From: Xestospongia muta
Lineage: Eukaryota; Porifera; Demospongiae; Haplosclerida; Petrosiidae
Assembly: GCA_963693285.1 (NCBI GenBank)
Contig: OY848917.1
Location: 16,430,192 to 16,494,191, forward strand
Length of the DNA: 64,000 nucleotides
Direction of reading: 5' to 3'
Shown here piece after piece: positions 31,406 to 46,200 of the stretch. Made by a program: the position numbers and the translations under genes. The notes below the pieces were generated by a model. It did not search any database and was not told where the DNA came from. It saw nothing but the letters and a program-made list of their open reading frames with translations. Positions within the stretch are counted from its first letter, which is position 1. Every line of letters begins with the position of its first letter.

Positions 31406-33637
31406 CACTGAACTAGCAAACTCAATTGATTGCTGTGCCTTTTATATGTACCTTTTAGTTACCTCAACTAGTAGTGATTTTTTAGATATATTGATATTTT
31501 GTAGTTGCTGATTTTGTTTTCCTCAGAATGATGTCATTTCAATTGAGTATTCTCTAAAGACTATTTAGTTTGACTTTGTAGGATGACCATAACTTAGTTG
31601 TACTGCTTACTATTTAGTTCAAATTGATATCATGGAATTCCTTTCATTCTTTCAGTTCTTATATTGTGGAGTGATTGATATTTTAACCAAGTTTCTTATT
31701 AGTAAGTAGAGAAATACAGCAAGATTGGGAATCTGACTTCTTATCATAGTACACATGACACAACAGATTATAATGACACATAAGTAAAACAAACTTATTA
31801 TAAATACATATAATTGTTGCTGGGCTAATGCAGAATTTAATGATTGTAAAATCTTTCTATAAATGGATAGACAAAAAGATTGTGACTACCATACAGATGA
31901 ATGATAATCTGTTTTACAACTTGAGTCTGACAGATATTGGTATACAATGCAAGAGTATCTACTAAACTAGCTTATTATTTGCATGAGCTCACTTTGTGTA
32001 CATTGATGAAGATACAGTCCTGTCTGGTGATCAATCAATATGATATTTACTCTAGTTCATGATGATTTGTATATTCTTTTGTTAATATGATCCACATATT
32101 ATAATTGCAGTGATACTCATAACTATGACGCCTACACAATCATGCATATATTAGAACCCTTTGACCTATAGCTAGCTGTCACACCATTTGCTGATGTACT
32201 CTTTGGTGTAAGGCATCCACTGATAAGTTATAATGATACATCATCAGCTAGTTCTTTGGTACGAGTATTAAAGGATAATTACATTGACATATGAAGCAAT
32301 ATAATGCAAATATAGAAAGATATTAAGACAATAAAAAATTGTATTTTGAAACTAATAGGTAACATAAAGACACTATTTTATAATTTTTTAAAACTTAGAT
32401 ACTCCGACAGCATGCAGAATTTGAAACTAAGTCATATTCCATTTGCTACTGTCTCCATTGTTATCCCAATCTGATTAACTGTTAACAAATGTGACTATAT
32501 GAATAATACTTTACAAATAATTATGCAAATATGGTATAATCTTTTGTAGGAACGGTGGCTTTCAAGTGATGGAAATCATTTTTTTTTAAATGGTGAAATG
32601 ATGCTAAGAAACCTTGTGGAATAAAATGAGACAAATATTATTACTGCCAAAGCAGACAAACATACACCAGCTGAAGCAGGAACATGTGAATTTGTGGTGG
32701 TGACTAAATTAAAGAGTCTCTTATCTTGTTAAAGTGAGTTACTGTACTATAACATCTCTGTAGATTGAAATATAGAATACTTGATGGGGCGCCGTGCAAC
32801 TCAAATTATTGAACCAGACATAGTCTTTTTTCTAGTAATCAACGACAGCAGAAACTCTTTTGTAATAGTAGCTTTAAAAAAGCCATTTATTTGAGCAAAT
32901 CACATGAGTAACACAAGAAATAATTCTGCTGCAGTCACAAATAATATTAAGGTTGTCTGTTGTCACTCTTGAATACTGCTTAACAACAAATTATTATTAT
33001 GAATGCCAGAAAACAAGGTTTAGTTACAGTGCATATAATGGAGACAAAGATTAAGCTGACATTTTGGAAAAGATGAGAAAGAAGCAAAAAAAGGAACAGG
33101 AATGAGTGCACAAGAGGGAGGAATGAGTTAGATCAGCTAAATCAAAACAAATACAGTTTAGTTAAACAAGGCCATGTGTGTTTTATCTGTGTTGAAGGTA
33201 TGTCTTAGAAAGACTCTATTTTAATCCATCACAATGACTTGAGCACATAGTCAGTCACAATTGGGTGGCCTAGTCAGTGATTGGTCTAACTGATTCAAAA
33301 TCATAGCATGTGATAGTGAAATGATTTTGAAGTTATATAGGAATTGAAAACATTATATCACTACTTAGTACATTGTTCATGTAATTAGCCACAAAGAAGG
33401 ATAAACAAAACTGTTTTAAATGTATTTTATCTTCTCACAATATATTGTTACCTTGTACAACAGCTAGTTACTGGACTACTGTTTGTTAACAAAATATAAT
33501 GATACAAAGAATTTAACAATTCTGTAAATTATTTTGTTTTTATAAAATCATAAATCAGAACAGAACTATGTCATGTAAATGACAACTACAATAAAAAAGT
33601 ATAGTAATAATAATAATAATAACAGTTACTCAGATAA
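31406..33637. other. Intergenic, between convergent genes A and TGFBRAP1-A
   Basis: No gene supported. Parts align with unit B: 32555-33160 with 59195-59680, and 33170-33637 with 61440-61892. About 31570-32550 has little equivalent in B, so one copy has gained or lost sequence here. A (TAA)n tract lies at about 33603-33622. Confidence 0.5.
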
Positions 33638-36600
33638 TTAATAATCAGAGAACCAAGTACCAGTTATGGGACATATATTTTTATTACGTCCACATTTGAG
33701 GTGAGTGACAATACCATTAGGATAACGTACAAATGCAGTGGCTTCAGTGAATGGTAACTGACAAACTGGACATACTCTATAGAAGAGAGAGTATCAAGTT
33801 ACATTTACTATAATATATGTAGACAATGTCTTCTGTATAAACAACTAATGAAGATGTATTGTATATAATCTATATTAAAAGACCATTTTGGTAACAAGGA
33901 GTATACAGACTACAATTGATTACAATCTGTTGTCATAGTGATAATGATACAAACATGTACCTGGTATCAGTAATTTTCACAGGTCCCTCTTGTAATTTCA
34001 TTAATTCAAATTTTGTCTAAAATAAAGATAAAATAAAGAATAATAATTATATCGATAATATTAGTAATATCTCTAAAAATGGATATCCTCATTTGAAAAA
34101 AAACTGACAATTACTAAGATAATTGTGAGCTACCTCTGACTCATCAAATACAATCAATATTTACAATTTTACATAAACATTTTAATAACTTGTGTTAATA
34201 ATACATTTATTATATATCTATTATTATGCCATAAAATATAGTACAATTAATGTGTTACACATTTGAAATCCTATTACTGTAGCAGTATATAATGTTTACC
34301 TGTAAATTTTCTCCTTTAGCTAGACTGTGTTCTATTTTACTTGTACGTCCAGCATTAGTTGTACTACGAATACTACAAACAAGAAAATCTTTGACAGTAC
34401 TGATTTCCCATTGAGATGGTAATATCTGGAGTACCTATAACATGACAATACATAATAACAATATGTATCTGTAATATAATAATACTTTACATCTAATTAA
34501 CAAAATAGTAATATTTACTGACAATCATCTAACAGAGCTGTTGATGACTACACAAAACTAGATCAAGAACTGATACTTTGTATCAACTAACCACTGTACA
34601 GTGTGAAATTTAGTGAAAATAAAATTTAATGTTTGAAATAGTGTTTGGAAAGTTAAACTTGACAAATTAAAAAATCTCACCAAACTGCTATATTACAGTT
34701 ACCAAGGATAGCATAAATTATCTGCACACACACACACACACACACGCACACACACACAGTTCTTACCTTTGCAGCATCAAATTCTTCACCATGTGTGTTC
34801 AAGAGTTTTAGTGCTTGTTTAATAAGAGGTGGTTTTGAACTAAAATAATATTATGTTAGTTAATAAAGGGTTAACTAACTTACCCGTCAGATGGTCTAAG
34901 ATAGACAGTTAATAATGTCTGGTATACTTGTTGATGATCTTGTCTGCTACGACCCTATCATAATTAATGTTATATTATATCGTATTCTATAACAAACTTA
35001 TAACATGTATTATATTATTGAATGTTGTTTAAATATATATTAGCTTACCTTTGTATATATAGAACAATATCGTTCAGCACCTTCATAATCCTGTAAATGA
35101 TGAGCTAATATACTAAGAGCTTTTTCATGTTCATCCATCTGTATAAATTATAAAGACACATAATAACTACATAATAACTACTGTTATGTACATGTACAAA
35201 TATACTCTCTCATGATAACATTATAATAAATGTGTTAGTGTATATATATATGTGTGTGTGTGTGTATATATATATGTACATTTACATGTATAGTTTTAAG
35301 ATTATTATGATTAAAGAAATGATATGTGAGGTGTCTATCAAGTTTACCACTGATATAATATTATGCTACAATACATTGACTTACTCTGCCATAAAGAATA
35401 GCACATTCTTTGTATAAGTTAGTGTCTTGAACTCTGTTTAATAAAAAGGAGGCACGATAACTAGATGATTCTTCAAGAAAACTCTGTAGCTTTGCCCTGT
35501 CAAATAATAAATATGATAATTAGTAATGTTAGACTGATTTTAAAATGTTAATCTTATTAAGTGTCATGTAAAATGGATCAACAATATTGATATATGTACC
35601 TGGCCTCTTTTAAGTGTTTGGTATTCTTCTCTTCTTTCAACTTTAATACTTTTTCTAAATACAACATACCAAGACGAGTATGAAAGACCTCATCCTAGAC
35701 AACACAACAACAAACAGTATACCTGTAATATTATTAATACATACATTATCAATATAATAGACTTATTAAATGATATATTAGTATTAATAATACACTATTA
35801 CCTTTAATTCTAGTTCATGTATTAAGTGTTCTAAGTAAAGTAGACTAGCTTGAACATATGGTGATAATTTTTCAAGTACTACAGAATGTTCTAGTTGTAC
35901 ACGTCCTTTGTCTTTACCAAGTCTGTCAATAAATATTTTAACTCCTTTTAGTTCATCATGATCTAGTACCCATTTAGAATACTTCAGTAGTAAATCATTA
36001 TCAATAAACCTGGAATATAAAGATAATATAATATTATATTGTAGTAATATTGCTGACATCAACAATATTAAATAATTATTATAGAAACTACCAAAGTTCT
36101 ACACTATGGCACTGTCAGTTAGATATACAAGATATCACATAACTACATGCATATTAACCCTACTATTAACTGTATCTATTATATTTATTAATTTATTTAT
36201 ATATTTGGTGATTTTAAGTAGTTCAATATAGTATCTTATAATATCAGCAATAAGACACACCCAATTCAATGTAATTTCATGTTTGATATTAGAATTTTAT
36301 TACATACTAAAATTTCTAATAATTAGGATAATTACTAAAATCACTAAATTAGACACTCAAGACCAGTAGAAGTAGAATGCGTCATGTGACTACAATTAAT
36401 AGTAAGATTAAACTATAGGACAAATCATGTGACAACAGTTACTAGTAGGATTAAACTGCATAACAAGTCACGTGACTACAATCTCAACTCACGATGTTAA
36501 AAACTTGACAATATGATCAAGTCCAGGAAATTGATTATCAGATAATTTTCCATCATATATTCTAGTCCATATTTGTAGTGCAGTATCCACATTACCATTA

Positions 36601-37444
36601 TAATAATATAGTAAACCCAGAGCAAAATAACTCTAGAGAAATAGTATATTATCATAAAATAATAATATCATTTGGTGATATATAAATGTACATGTGTCTG
36701 GATATACAAATGTATCAATACCTTATTAGTTGTTAATAATAGCTTTAAAACAACTGATAGAGATAAGTATGACTTTTAGATAATGATAAAAATAACTATA
36801 ATCCTTTAATAACTTATTATAATGCTAAGCTATGCAGTTACTAGACAATAACATAAATTATACAGGCGCTTTTCTAACTATACAGTCTTGTATAGAGTTT
36901 ATAATCAACTATAACAAAAAGTACCTGGTTCTTCTCAAATGCAACTTGAGCATCTTCAAAGTTGAGATAGAGTTCATGATGTTCAATATAATTTATAAGA
37001 GATGATGGATTGTCTTCAGCTAATAACTTCACTAGAACAGTATCCACCTCCTACACATGTACATATATAGAGATACATTTATCTAGTTATTTAGCAATTT
37101 AAAAAGTAGTTTACAGTTTCTGTATCAGTGGTTATAAACTATATATACAAAATACCAGACACAGCTGAATAGTATAATATATTGGGAAAATATAATAGTG
37201 CTTAGTGGGTTAAAATTTATGAGTAAAATTACTCAATTTTAATCCTTGTTATTACTCCACAGTTATCAACTCAATAAGATATAGAACTATACCTCTTTTC
37301 TTCACAAAGCAACAGCTGTACGTAGTTTGTATTTCTTTCTAAGGTGTGTAAATATGAAGTGTAAATATAAAATATATAAAGTACTCACTAAGTATCTGAT
37401 TAAAAACTTTTTAGCTTCTTTCATGTTAATCTTTCCATCATTAG
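33638..37444 (-). CDS. TGFBRAP1: TGFBRAP1/Vps3-like CORVET subunit, copy A (5' truncated)
   Basis: C-terminal half of a TGFBRAP1-family protein, a subunit of the CORVET tether on early endosomes. Exons on the minus strand: 37444-37389 (KEAKKFLIRYL), 37050-36925 (EVDTVLVKLLAEDNPSSL), 36632-36493 (YFALGLLYYYNG), 36009-35802, 35694-35600, 35496-35385, 35138-35049 (MDEHEKALSILAHHLQDY), 34954-34884, 34839-34767, 34434-34300, 34016-33961, 33776-33638 (CPVCQLPF...VRYPNGIVTH, stop TAA). All phases agree, about 400 codons of clathrin-repeat-like helices and the C-terminal Cys motif. The N-terminal CNH-like domain and any ATG are absent; the next 5' sequence is a minisatellite and then the start of gene B. 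Probably a truncated duplicate. Confidence 0.8.
34722..34760. repeat. (AC)n microsatellite in TGFBRAP1-A intron
   Basis: A CA-repeat tract with one GC interruption; unit B has a shorter equivalent at about 62977-62999. Useful as a duplication marker only. Confidence 0.9.
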
Positions 37445-37785
37445 CTGTAATAATGGAAATAACAACATTACATGTATAAAACAACTTTGTTAATTATTAT
37501 GTAGTCTGTGGTCATATAACATCAACTAAGAGCACTACAATCACTACATATACTAGAGATAGAGACCGAGATAGTACATGTACTACTAAGTGTAGGAGGC
37601 TACTATTAGTACAAAGCTCTTAGATAACTAGAAATAAAGTCTAGAACATTCAATGATGTTAAATCTTCTATCTTTAATTTATAATTCAAAGACTAAGTCT
37701 TTTTATTCTTTATATCTATTTATTAGTACATGCTTGAGACTGTCTCTACATGTCATATCATTTACAATTATAATTACAAAATACA
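37445..37785. other. Non-coding stretch upstream of TGFBRAP1-A
   Basis: No further TGFBRAP1 exon is seen 5' of the exon at 37444. This is the likely region of the duplication breakpoint. Confidence 0.4.
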
Positions 37786-37799
37786 TGTACTTGAATACT

Positions 37800-38235
37800 G
37801 TTATTGATATCTGGATCTAATGCGTATTACTGAACTTATAGGTACAGTTCAATGTGCTCAATGACAGATCTGATGTGTATTACTGAACTTATAGGTACAG
37901 TTCAATGTGCTCAATGACAGATCTGATGTGTATTACTGAACTTATAGGTACAGTTCAGTGTGTTCAATGACAGATCTAATGTGTATTATTGAGCTTATAA
38001 GTACAGTTCAGTGTGTTCAATGACAGATCTAATGTGTATTACTGAACTTATAGGTACAGTTCAGTGTGTTCAATGACAGATCTAATGGTACAGTTCAATG
38101 TGTTCAATGACAGATCTAATGTGTATTACTGAACTTATAGATACAGTTCAGTGTGTTCAATGACAGATCTAATGGTACAGTTCAATGTGTTCAATGACAG
38201 ATCTAATGTGTATTACTGAACTTATAGGTACAGTG
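37800..38235. repeat. 53 bp minisatellite with shortened variants
   Basis: Units of GATCTGATGTGTATTACTGA, ACTTATAGGTACAGTTCAAT and GTGCTCAATGACA, about eight in all. Two units lack the middle part (GATCTAATGGTACAGTTCAA). The array ends where the next dispersed element begins. Confidence 0.85.
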
Positions 38236-38565
38236 CTGATGCGTATTACTCTGAGATTGTCTACAACATACTAAAAAATCTCCACATTACGTTGTTTACT
38301 TTTCGAGAAACGGCACCTTGACCTCTGCACCCTGAAAATTCTTTTGCGAGTTTTAAGCTTTCGTTTTCTTTGACGATATTCTTGATACTACTGTTGTAAA
38401 GTCCACACGTTTTTCTTTTCGTTGCTAATCGTTGGTAGCTGCTAACGCTTCGTTTGCCAAGTTATAGCAGTTCATAAACAAGCAACAGCCAGTGCACACA
38501 CACACACACACACACTGACAGACTACAGTAACCTCGCTTGGCGCCCACGCTCAACGAGGTTAATT
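38225..38565. mobile_element. Dispersed element, copy 2 (right part)
   Basis: Matches about 1720-2044 of copy 1: TTTTCGAGAAACGGCA, TTGCGAGTTTTAAGC, GATACTACTGTTGTAAAGTC, a CA tract, then the terminal hairpin AACCTCG ... CGAGGTT (about 38532-38562). The left half of copy 1, with the other inverted end, is missing. It lies about 115 bp upstream of the gene B ATG. Confidence 0.75.
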
Positions 38566-38679
38566 ATCTACGGTATATTCTCGTGACAACCTTTAGTCTT
38601 CTAATTTGTTATGCTCGTATTGGACGACTATAACGTTTGCTGTACTTGTGTTTGGGTATATGAGCTGTTATCATAAACT
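38566..38679 (+). promoter_or_regulatory. 5' flank / leader of gene B
   Basis: Sequence between the element copy and the inferred ATG. No TATA box can be asserted. The transcription start is not visible from sequence alone. Confidence 0.3.
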
Positions 38680-39121
38680 ATGGTAAGTACATTAAGCATA
38701 GTCCTATTGAATGACACTAATAACTAACAATATTACTACATGTTATTGTTTACTATTAATATTATTAACTGTTTTATTTATTGCAACTTAAGTATCAAGT
38801 ACAAGTTTTCAGTCTCGTGTTCAGACGCCCACTAGTGGCATGAGCATGAGACAAACTATTTCTTTAGCCATTGTTGCACAACCATTAAAAAACAACTCAT
38901 TGCTAACTGATTGATTGTCTTATTGGGCTATTTATTGACCTATCTAGTACTTATTTTATTTTTGTGCAATAGATTTATTTTTTTTACTGAATTATTAGTT
39001 TATTAATAAATAAAAGTAGACTGTATGTATGCTTCAGTCTCCCTAATACATGGTTGTTGAATGAAATGTTTACATGTTCCAAGAAGTTTGATATGAGAAA
39101 AATAGGCTTTTCATATAAATT

Positions 39122-39156
<35 letters not shown>

Positions 39157-40207
39157 ATGGACAGTTTTCAAAGACTTCTTAGAAAATGTTAATTATTTTG
39201 TGTGAATATAGTGATCAGAAACCATAAGAATGAGAGGAATCCAATAATATCTAATTAACTTTGTACCAAGAAGTATATAATGAGAATTAATTTACAAAGT
39301 CGGACCAAACAGAATAAAGTAGACTCCAAAATTTATCCAGTTTGAAATTATCCAAAGTGTTTTAAATCATACAACTCTTATAAATCATTAGCTATACAAT
39401 ACAATACTTCTAATATTTCTGTAGAAAGTCATGTATACTCTTAAAACTTATAGGGCCATTATCTGAATTTTATATAAGTCTAATGTACACTGCAAGACTG
39501 TAGTCTGTAATGTGTACAGATTGTCCTAAGTGAATGAAGTTTAAACATTCATACTGGGGTCTATGTGAAATTAAAAACAATTGTCAATATACCTAATCGA
39601 GCAAATTTGGGATTTAATTTTTTTCTATCTGGCAAGTGCAATGTGCCAGCAGACAAATCTAAGACTATTCTGACCCATACTGTATCTATATATACTTATA
39701 CTATACATGGTACATAACTTTACAAATAGTAATTCATACTTCTTATCATGTAACTGTACATGTTTACTTTAATATCTGATAAGGTTATTAATTAATTGTT
39801 TGTTAACTGTTAGCCTATCTCTGTTTTGCCTACTCCCCATACAACTTTGAAATGATCAAAGCACTGTTTCGCCTACTAAATCGTTAGTTATCATGTGTTA
39901 AAATAAACAGATAAAATGATAGAAAGTATCTGCCTTCTGTCTTGTTGATGTGTATTCCTCTAAGATTCTCTACAACATATTAAAATCTCCACATTAAGTT
40001 TTTTACTTTTCGAGAAATGGCACCTTGACCTCTGCAGCCTGAAAACTCTTGCGAGTTTTAAGCTTTTGTTTTCTTTTAAGATATTCTTGATACTACTGTT
40101 GTAAAGTCCACACGTTTTTCTATTCGTTGCTAATCGTTGGTAGCTGCTAACACTTCATTTGCCAGGTTATAGCAGTTCAAAAACAATCCCCAGTAATAGG
40201 TAGTGCA

Positions 40208-40240
<33 letters not shown>

Positions 40241-43200
40241 ACAGACTACAGTACCCTCGCTATGTGCCCACACACAGCGATGTAAATTGATAATTACTTT
40301 ATATACAGTTTCATGATTATTGTCAATATTGTCTTCTTATATTAATTTGATACAGCTATAAACTTTGTTCAAATTAACTGTAGTATATTAAGTAAAGAGT
40401 GCTAAAATGATATATTATTACACAGAAACATAGATTTATAACCCATTCATTGTAAGTAAGATATGACAATATTAGGATGAAGTAATCCTACAAGTATTTA
40501 TGATCATCATTATCATGATATTACTCATCCCTAGTTAGTAATGCAGAGATATTGTGGGATAGTCTACTGTTATATCTTGTTTACTGTACATTTTTATCAC
40601 TGTGCATAGGATCTTGCATAGACAAATAGATCTGTTAGCTTTAGAACAGATTTATAATTAAGAGTAGGCAGCAGGCCCATCCAAACACTGTACCCTTACT
40701 TCTTAGATGTGGTAGAAGTTTCCATTAACAACTAGTGAAATGTACATCCATGGTCTAAAGGTAGTAGTGTGTTTTCTGCAATATCATGCTTAATACATGA
40801 ATACATGTACTATAATTTCTGGCCCTCCTAAGTTTCTTTTGCTAGATCTACCCTAGCTTGAGAATATATTCCAATTAACATGATAACAATTTCAATTTAA
40901 ACTGCATACTCTAGAGTGCTATTCCAGTAATCTAAGTTGTGGTTTGAATAGAGATTATAAGATTAAACAATGCAGAGATATAATGTCATTTTGTTAAAGT
41001 TTATTTAAAACTTTCTTGTCATATAAGAATAGTGTACTATTAATCCTAAGGATATGTGATTATAATAATCTAAGATGACAATTACTGCTATAGAAATATA
41101 ATAATAATTTCATTAGTGTCTTTCTATATAAATTTTATACAGTTATAAGCATTGCTTAAATTAAATGTAGTATGTTGAGTAAGCAATGCTAAAATATGAC
41201 ATAATGATGCAGAGAACATGGATTTATGACCGAATTGTTGTACAATGTATCACTTTTGTAGCCAAGACATGACAATATTAGGACAATAAGACTATTAGAA
41301 GTATTTATAATCACATTTATCATGATATTGCTCATGCCTAGTTAATAGTATACCAATGCTATGGCAGAGTTTAGTAATTAAAATAAACATTGATATCATA
41401 GGTGGTAGTATTATAGTACATTTATCTCTAATAGTAAGTATAGCTTCATAATTTGATTAACCCTGACCAAATGTTTACGTATCATCCTATGAAACCAATT
41501 TTTTAAGCTGGGGCTTGGTTTCTAAAGTTGCTTAAAAGCATTAAAATGACCATCATATTTCAGAAACAATAGTAGTTAGATCAAATCTTCTTTGTAGGAT
41601 AAAAAGCTAATGTTACTATACTAGCAAGGTAAGAAGTTACTAATCTCTGTCTTAAAAGTGTTCTTAGAAAAATGTACCTTTGTGTTGTGTGTTGTACCTT
41701 CAATAACTCGGCATTGCTATGTGGAATTGCCTCGAAACAAACAACAAAGTCAAATACCATTGATATAATGTTGTATTAAAGATATAGAGTTAAATATAAA
41801 ACAAATTTTACTATGAATATTATTAACAACATGGTACCACCTCCTTTAAAATAATTAAGGTATGACAGTACTTAAAACGTGGATTTATGGGATTTTTGAA
41901 TTCTGTGACTGCAATATGTAAAGTACATACATGATAATCATATATCATTTATATAGATTATCAGTAAAGTTATTGTAACAAGATTTAAATGATGTAATGA
42001 TATAAACCTGTTTGTTTTTAGTCTAAGATATAACATTAAGTCAGAGAATGGCACAGTATCAAACATGTTCTGTTAAGATTGTATACACTTTTTATCACCA
42101 AATAATTAAGCAATTTTTATATTTTAAATATCACTGAAGTAAAGTGACCAAGCCAATTGCTAGTAATTTTTTTCAAATGCTATTTTGTTTTTAAAGTCAG
42201 ATCATTCATTATGTACTTGACACATATAGTGTTTTTGTTTTTATAGAATGACAGTCTAATTGAATGTGTTAAGAAAGGAGATTTGTCTGGAGTGCAATAT
42301 GCTCTCTCAAGAGGAGCCGACATAAATGTTCTAAATAATGTAAGATTTCATTTATTGTACAAGCAATATTTGATTTTAAATGAAGCAGCCTATCTGATTA
42401 CGTTGCTTTGAATAAAAACAATCCTATCAAATCCTTGTTTCCACATTAATGTTAACTTTAAGTCTATATTAAGTATATATCATCTAAACAATCAGTACTT
42501 TCTGACTTCGTATAACTCCAAATACTATTATAAGGTTTGTGTATGTTTTAATAATAGTTTAGTGTATTAGTAGTTTAATTTTATAGTTGATACTTTGTTT
42601 GTTTTTATAATAGGATGGATGGGCAGCTCTTCATTATGCAAGTTATGAAGGGCACTCAGATATTGTTGAGCTATTACTCACTCATGGAGCTAATATCAAT
42701 GTTGTTACTGAGGTAATTCAAATCATGAGAATAAGTGTGTTTTACTTTAACCTTTAAGTTGCATGAATAGATAGTCACTATTAGAGAAGACATAGCATAG
42801 ACTTTATAATTGTACTACATTAACAATGAAAAGCAAAATGTGCAGAACCATTGACACAATAGTAGATGAATTACACTGAGTGGTATTACTTTGTAATTGG
42901 CATGCTACCATTATATAAAAATTTATCAAGAAGTGAATCATTATTGGAAACCTAATCCTAAATAGTAACATTCATTGTAGTAAATTTTACAAGTACTATT
43001 ACTGCTACATTACTCACAAACCTGCTATAATCATTACCTGGTACCAAACACATAGACACACTTATACACAGAGCAATACAGTAATCTTAACTCACACTAC
43101 AGCCACAAGGGTTAATGAGGAAATAGTCTAAAAAATTAGATCCTTGTCATATTATGTTTTTTTTATATTTGTGAGCTGATTTGCGAAAAGGGACCACTTC

Positions 43201-46200
43201 TGTTAAAACATCTCAAAAATACACAGTTGTTGTGTACACAATCATACATTTTCAATAGATGTTTACTAAATGATGTCTCAGTTTAAAAACAATAGATAAC
43301 ATGAAATGTAAAACTTAGTAAGAATTTTATTAAAGAAATTGCTTACGCAATTACAGTAAATGTTTTAATGGTTTGATAGAAGTGGTCCCTTTTCACAAAT
43401 CAGGTAACATTTTGTTCCCATATTTATGATGTGATTACATGTTGTGCTTATGTGTCATTTACAATGTTATAGTGAGTAAGTATGATATAATGAAATACAG
43501 ATTCTACGTTTAGTGTATACAATGGTGTTATTTTGTTTTCTTTCTTATATTTTCTTTCCATATTTATGGTAATATGATTACTTGTCATCTCTATGTGCCA
43601 TTTACAATATCATAGGGAGTAAGTGTTATATAATATAATATAACTTCTAAGTTTAGTGTATACAATAGTGTTATTTTGTTTTTTTCTAATATTTGTTCCC
43701 ATATTTATGGTGATGTGATTACTTGTTGTCTCTATGTGTCATTTACAATATCATAGGAAGTAAGTGTTATATAATGTAACATAACTTCTAACTTTAGTGT
43801 ATACAATGGTGTTATTTTGTTTTCTTTCTTATATTTTACTCCTGTATTTATGGTGATGTGATTACTTATCATCTCTATGTGCCGTTTACAATATCATAGC
43901 TGGTAGGTGTTATTTAATGTAATATAACTTCTAAGTTTAGTGTATACAATGGTGTTATTTTGTTTTCTTTCTTATATTTTACTCCTGTATTTATGGTGAT
44001 GTGATTACTTATCATCTCTATGTGCCGTTTACAATATCATAGCTGGTAGGTGTTATTTAATGTAATATAACTTCTAAGTTTAGTGTATACAATGGTGTTA
44101 TTTTGTTTTCTTTCTTATATTTTACTCCTGTATTTATGGTGATGTGATTACTTATCATCTCTATGTGCCGTTTACAATATCATAGCTGGTAGGTGTTATT
44201 TAATGTAATATAACTTCTAAGTTTAGTGTATACAATGGTGTTATTTTGTTTTCTTTCTTATATTTTGTTCCCATATTTATGATAACATGATTACTTGTCA
44301 TCTCTATGTGTCATTTACAATATCATAGATAGTAAGTGTTATATAATGTAATATAACTTCTAAGTTTAGTCTATACAATAGTGTTATTTTGTTTTTTTCT
44401 AATATTTGTTCCCATATTTATGATGATGTGATTACTTGTCGTCTTTATATGTCATTTACAATATCATAGGAAGTAAGTGTTATATAATGTAACATAACTT
44501 CTAACTTTAGTGTATACAAAGTGTATACAATGGTGTTATTTTGTTTTCTTTCCTATATTTTGTTCCCATATTAATGATGATGTGATTATTTGTCATCTCT
44601 ATGTGCCATTTACAATATCATAGGAAGTAAGTTTTATATAATGTAATATAACTTCTAAGTTTAGTGTATACAATGGTGTTATTTTGTTTTCTTTCTTATA
44701 TTTTACTCCCATATTTATGGTGATGTGATTATTTGTCATCTCTATGTGTCATTTACAATATCATAGGAAGTAAGTCTTATATAATGTAATATAATTTCTA
44801 AGTTTAGTGTATACAATGGTAATATTTTGTTTTCTTTCTTATGTTTTATTCCCATATTTATGGTAATGTGAATACTTGTCATGCCTATGTGTCATTTACA
44901 ATATCATAGAAAGTAAGTGTTATATAATGTAATATAACTTCTAAGTTTAGTGTATACAATGGTGTTATTTTGTTTTCTTTCTTATATTTTACTCCCATAT
45001 TTATGGTGATGTTATTACTTGTCGTCTCTATGTATCATTTACAACATCATAGAAAGTAAGTGTTATATAATGTAATATAACTTCTAAGTTTAGTGTATAC
45101 AATGATGTTATTTTGTTTTCTTTCTTATATTTTACTCCCATATTTATGGTGATGTGATTATTTGTCATCTCTATGTGTCATTTACAATATCATAGGAAGT
45201 AAGTGTTATATAATGTAATATAACTTCTAAGTTTAGTGTATACAATGGTGTTATTTTGTTTTCTTTCTTGTATTTTGTTCCCATATTTATGATAATGTGA
45301 TTACTTATCATCTCTATGTGTCATTTACAATCATAGCTGGTAAGTGTTAATTAATGTAATATAACTTCTATGTTTAGTGTATACAATGGTGTTATTTTGT
45401 CTTCTTTCTTATATTTTGTTCCCATATTTATGATAATGTGATTACTTGTCGTCTCTATGTGTCATTTAAAATATCATAGATAGTAAGTGTTATATAATTT
45501 AATATAACTTCTAAGTTTAGTGTATGCAATAGTGTTATTTTTTTTTCTAATATTTGTTCCCATGTTTATGGTCATGTGATTACTTGTTGTCTCTATGTGT
45601 CATTTATAATATCATAGGAAGTAAGTGTTATATAATGAAATATAACTTTTAAGTTTAGTGTATACAATGGTGTTATCTTGTTCCCTTTTTTATATGTTGT
45701 TCCCATATTTATGATGATATGATTAATTGTCGTCTCTATGTATCATTTACAATATCATAGCTGGTAAGTGTTATTTAATGTAATATAACTTTTAAGTTTA
45801 GTGTATATAGTGTTATTTTGTTATCTTTCTTATATTTTACTCCCATATTTATGATAATGTGATTACTTGTTGTCTCTATGTGTCATTTACAATATCATAG
45901 AAAGTAAGTGTTATATAATGTAATATAACTTCTATGTTTAGTGTATACAATGGTGTAATTTTGTTTTCTTTCTTGTATTTTGTTCCCATATTTATGATAA
46001 TGTGATTACTTATCATCTCTATGTGTCGTTTACAATATCATAGCTGGTAAGTGTTATTTAATGTAATATAACTTCTAACTTTAGTGTATACAATGGTGTT
46101 ATTTTGTTATCTTTCTTATATTTTGTTCCCATATTTATGATAATGTGATTACTTGTCGTCTCTATATGTCATTTACAATATCATAGATAGTAAGTGTTAT

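Noticed and set aside
35232..35417. 61-codon plus-strand frame
   Set aside because: It overlaps TGFBRAP1-A exon and TA/TG repeat on the opposite strand; antisense shadow.
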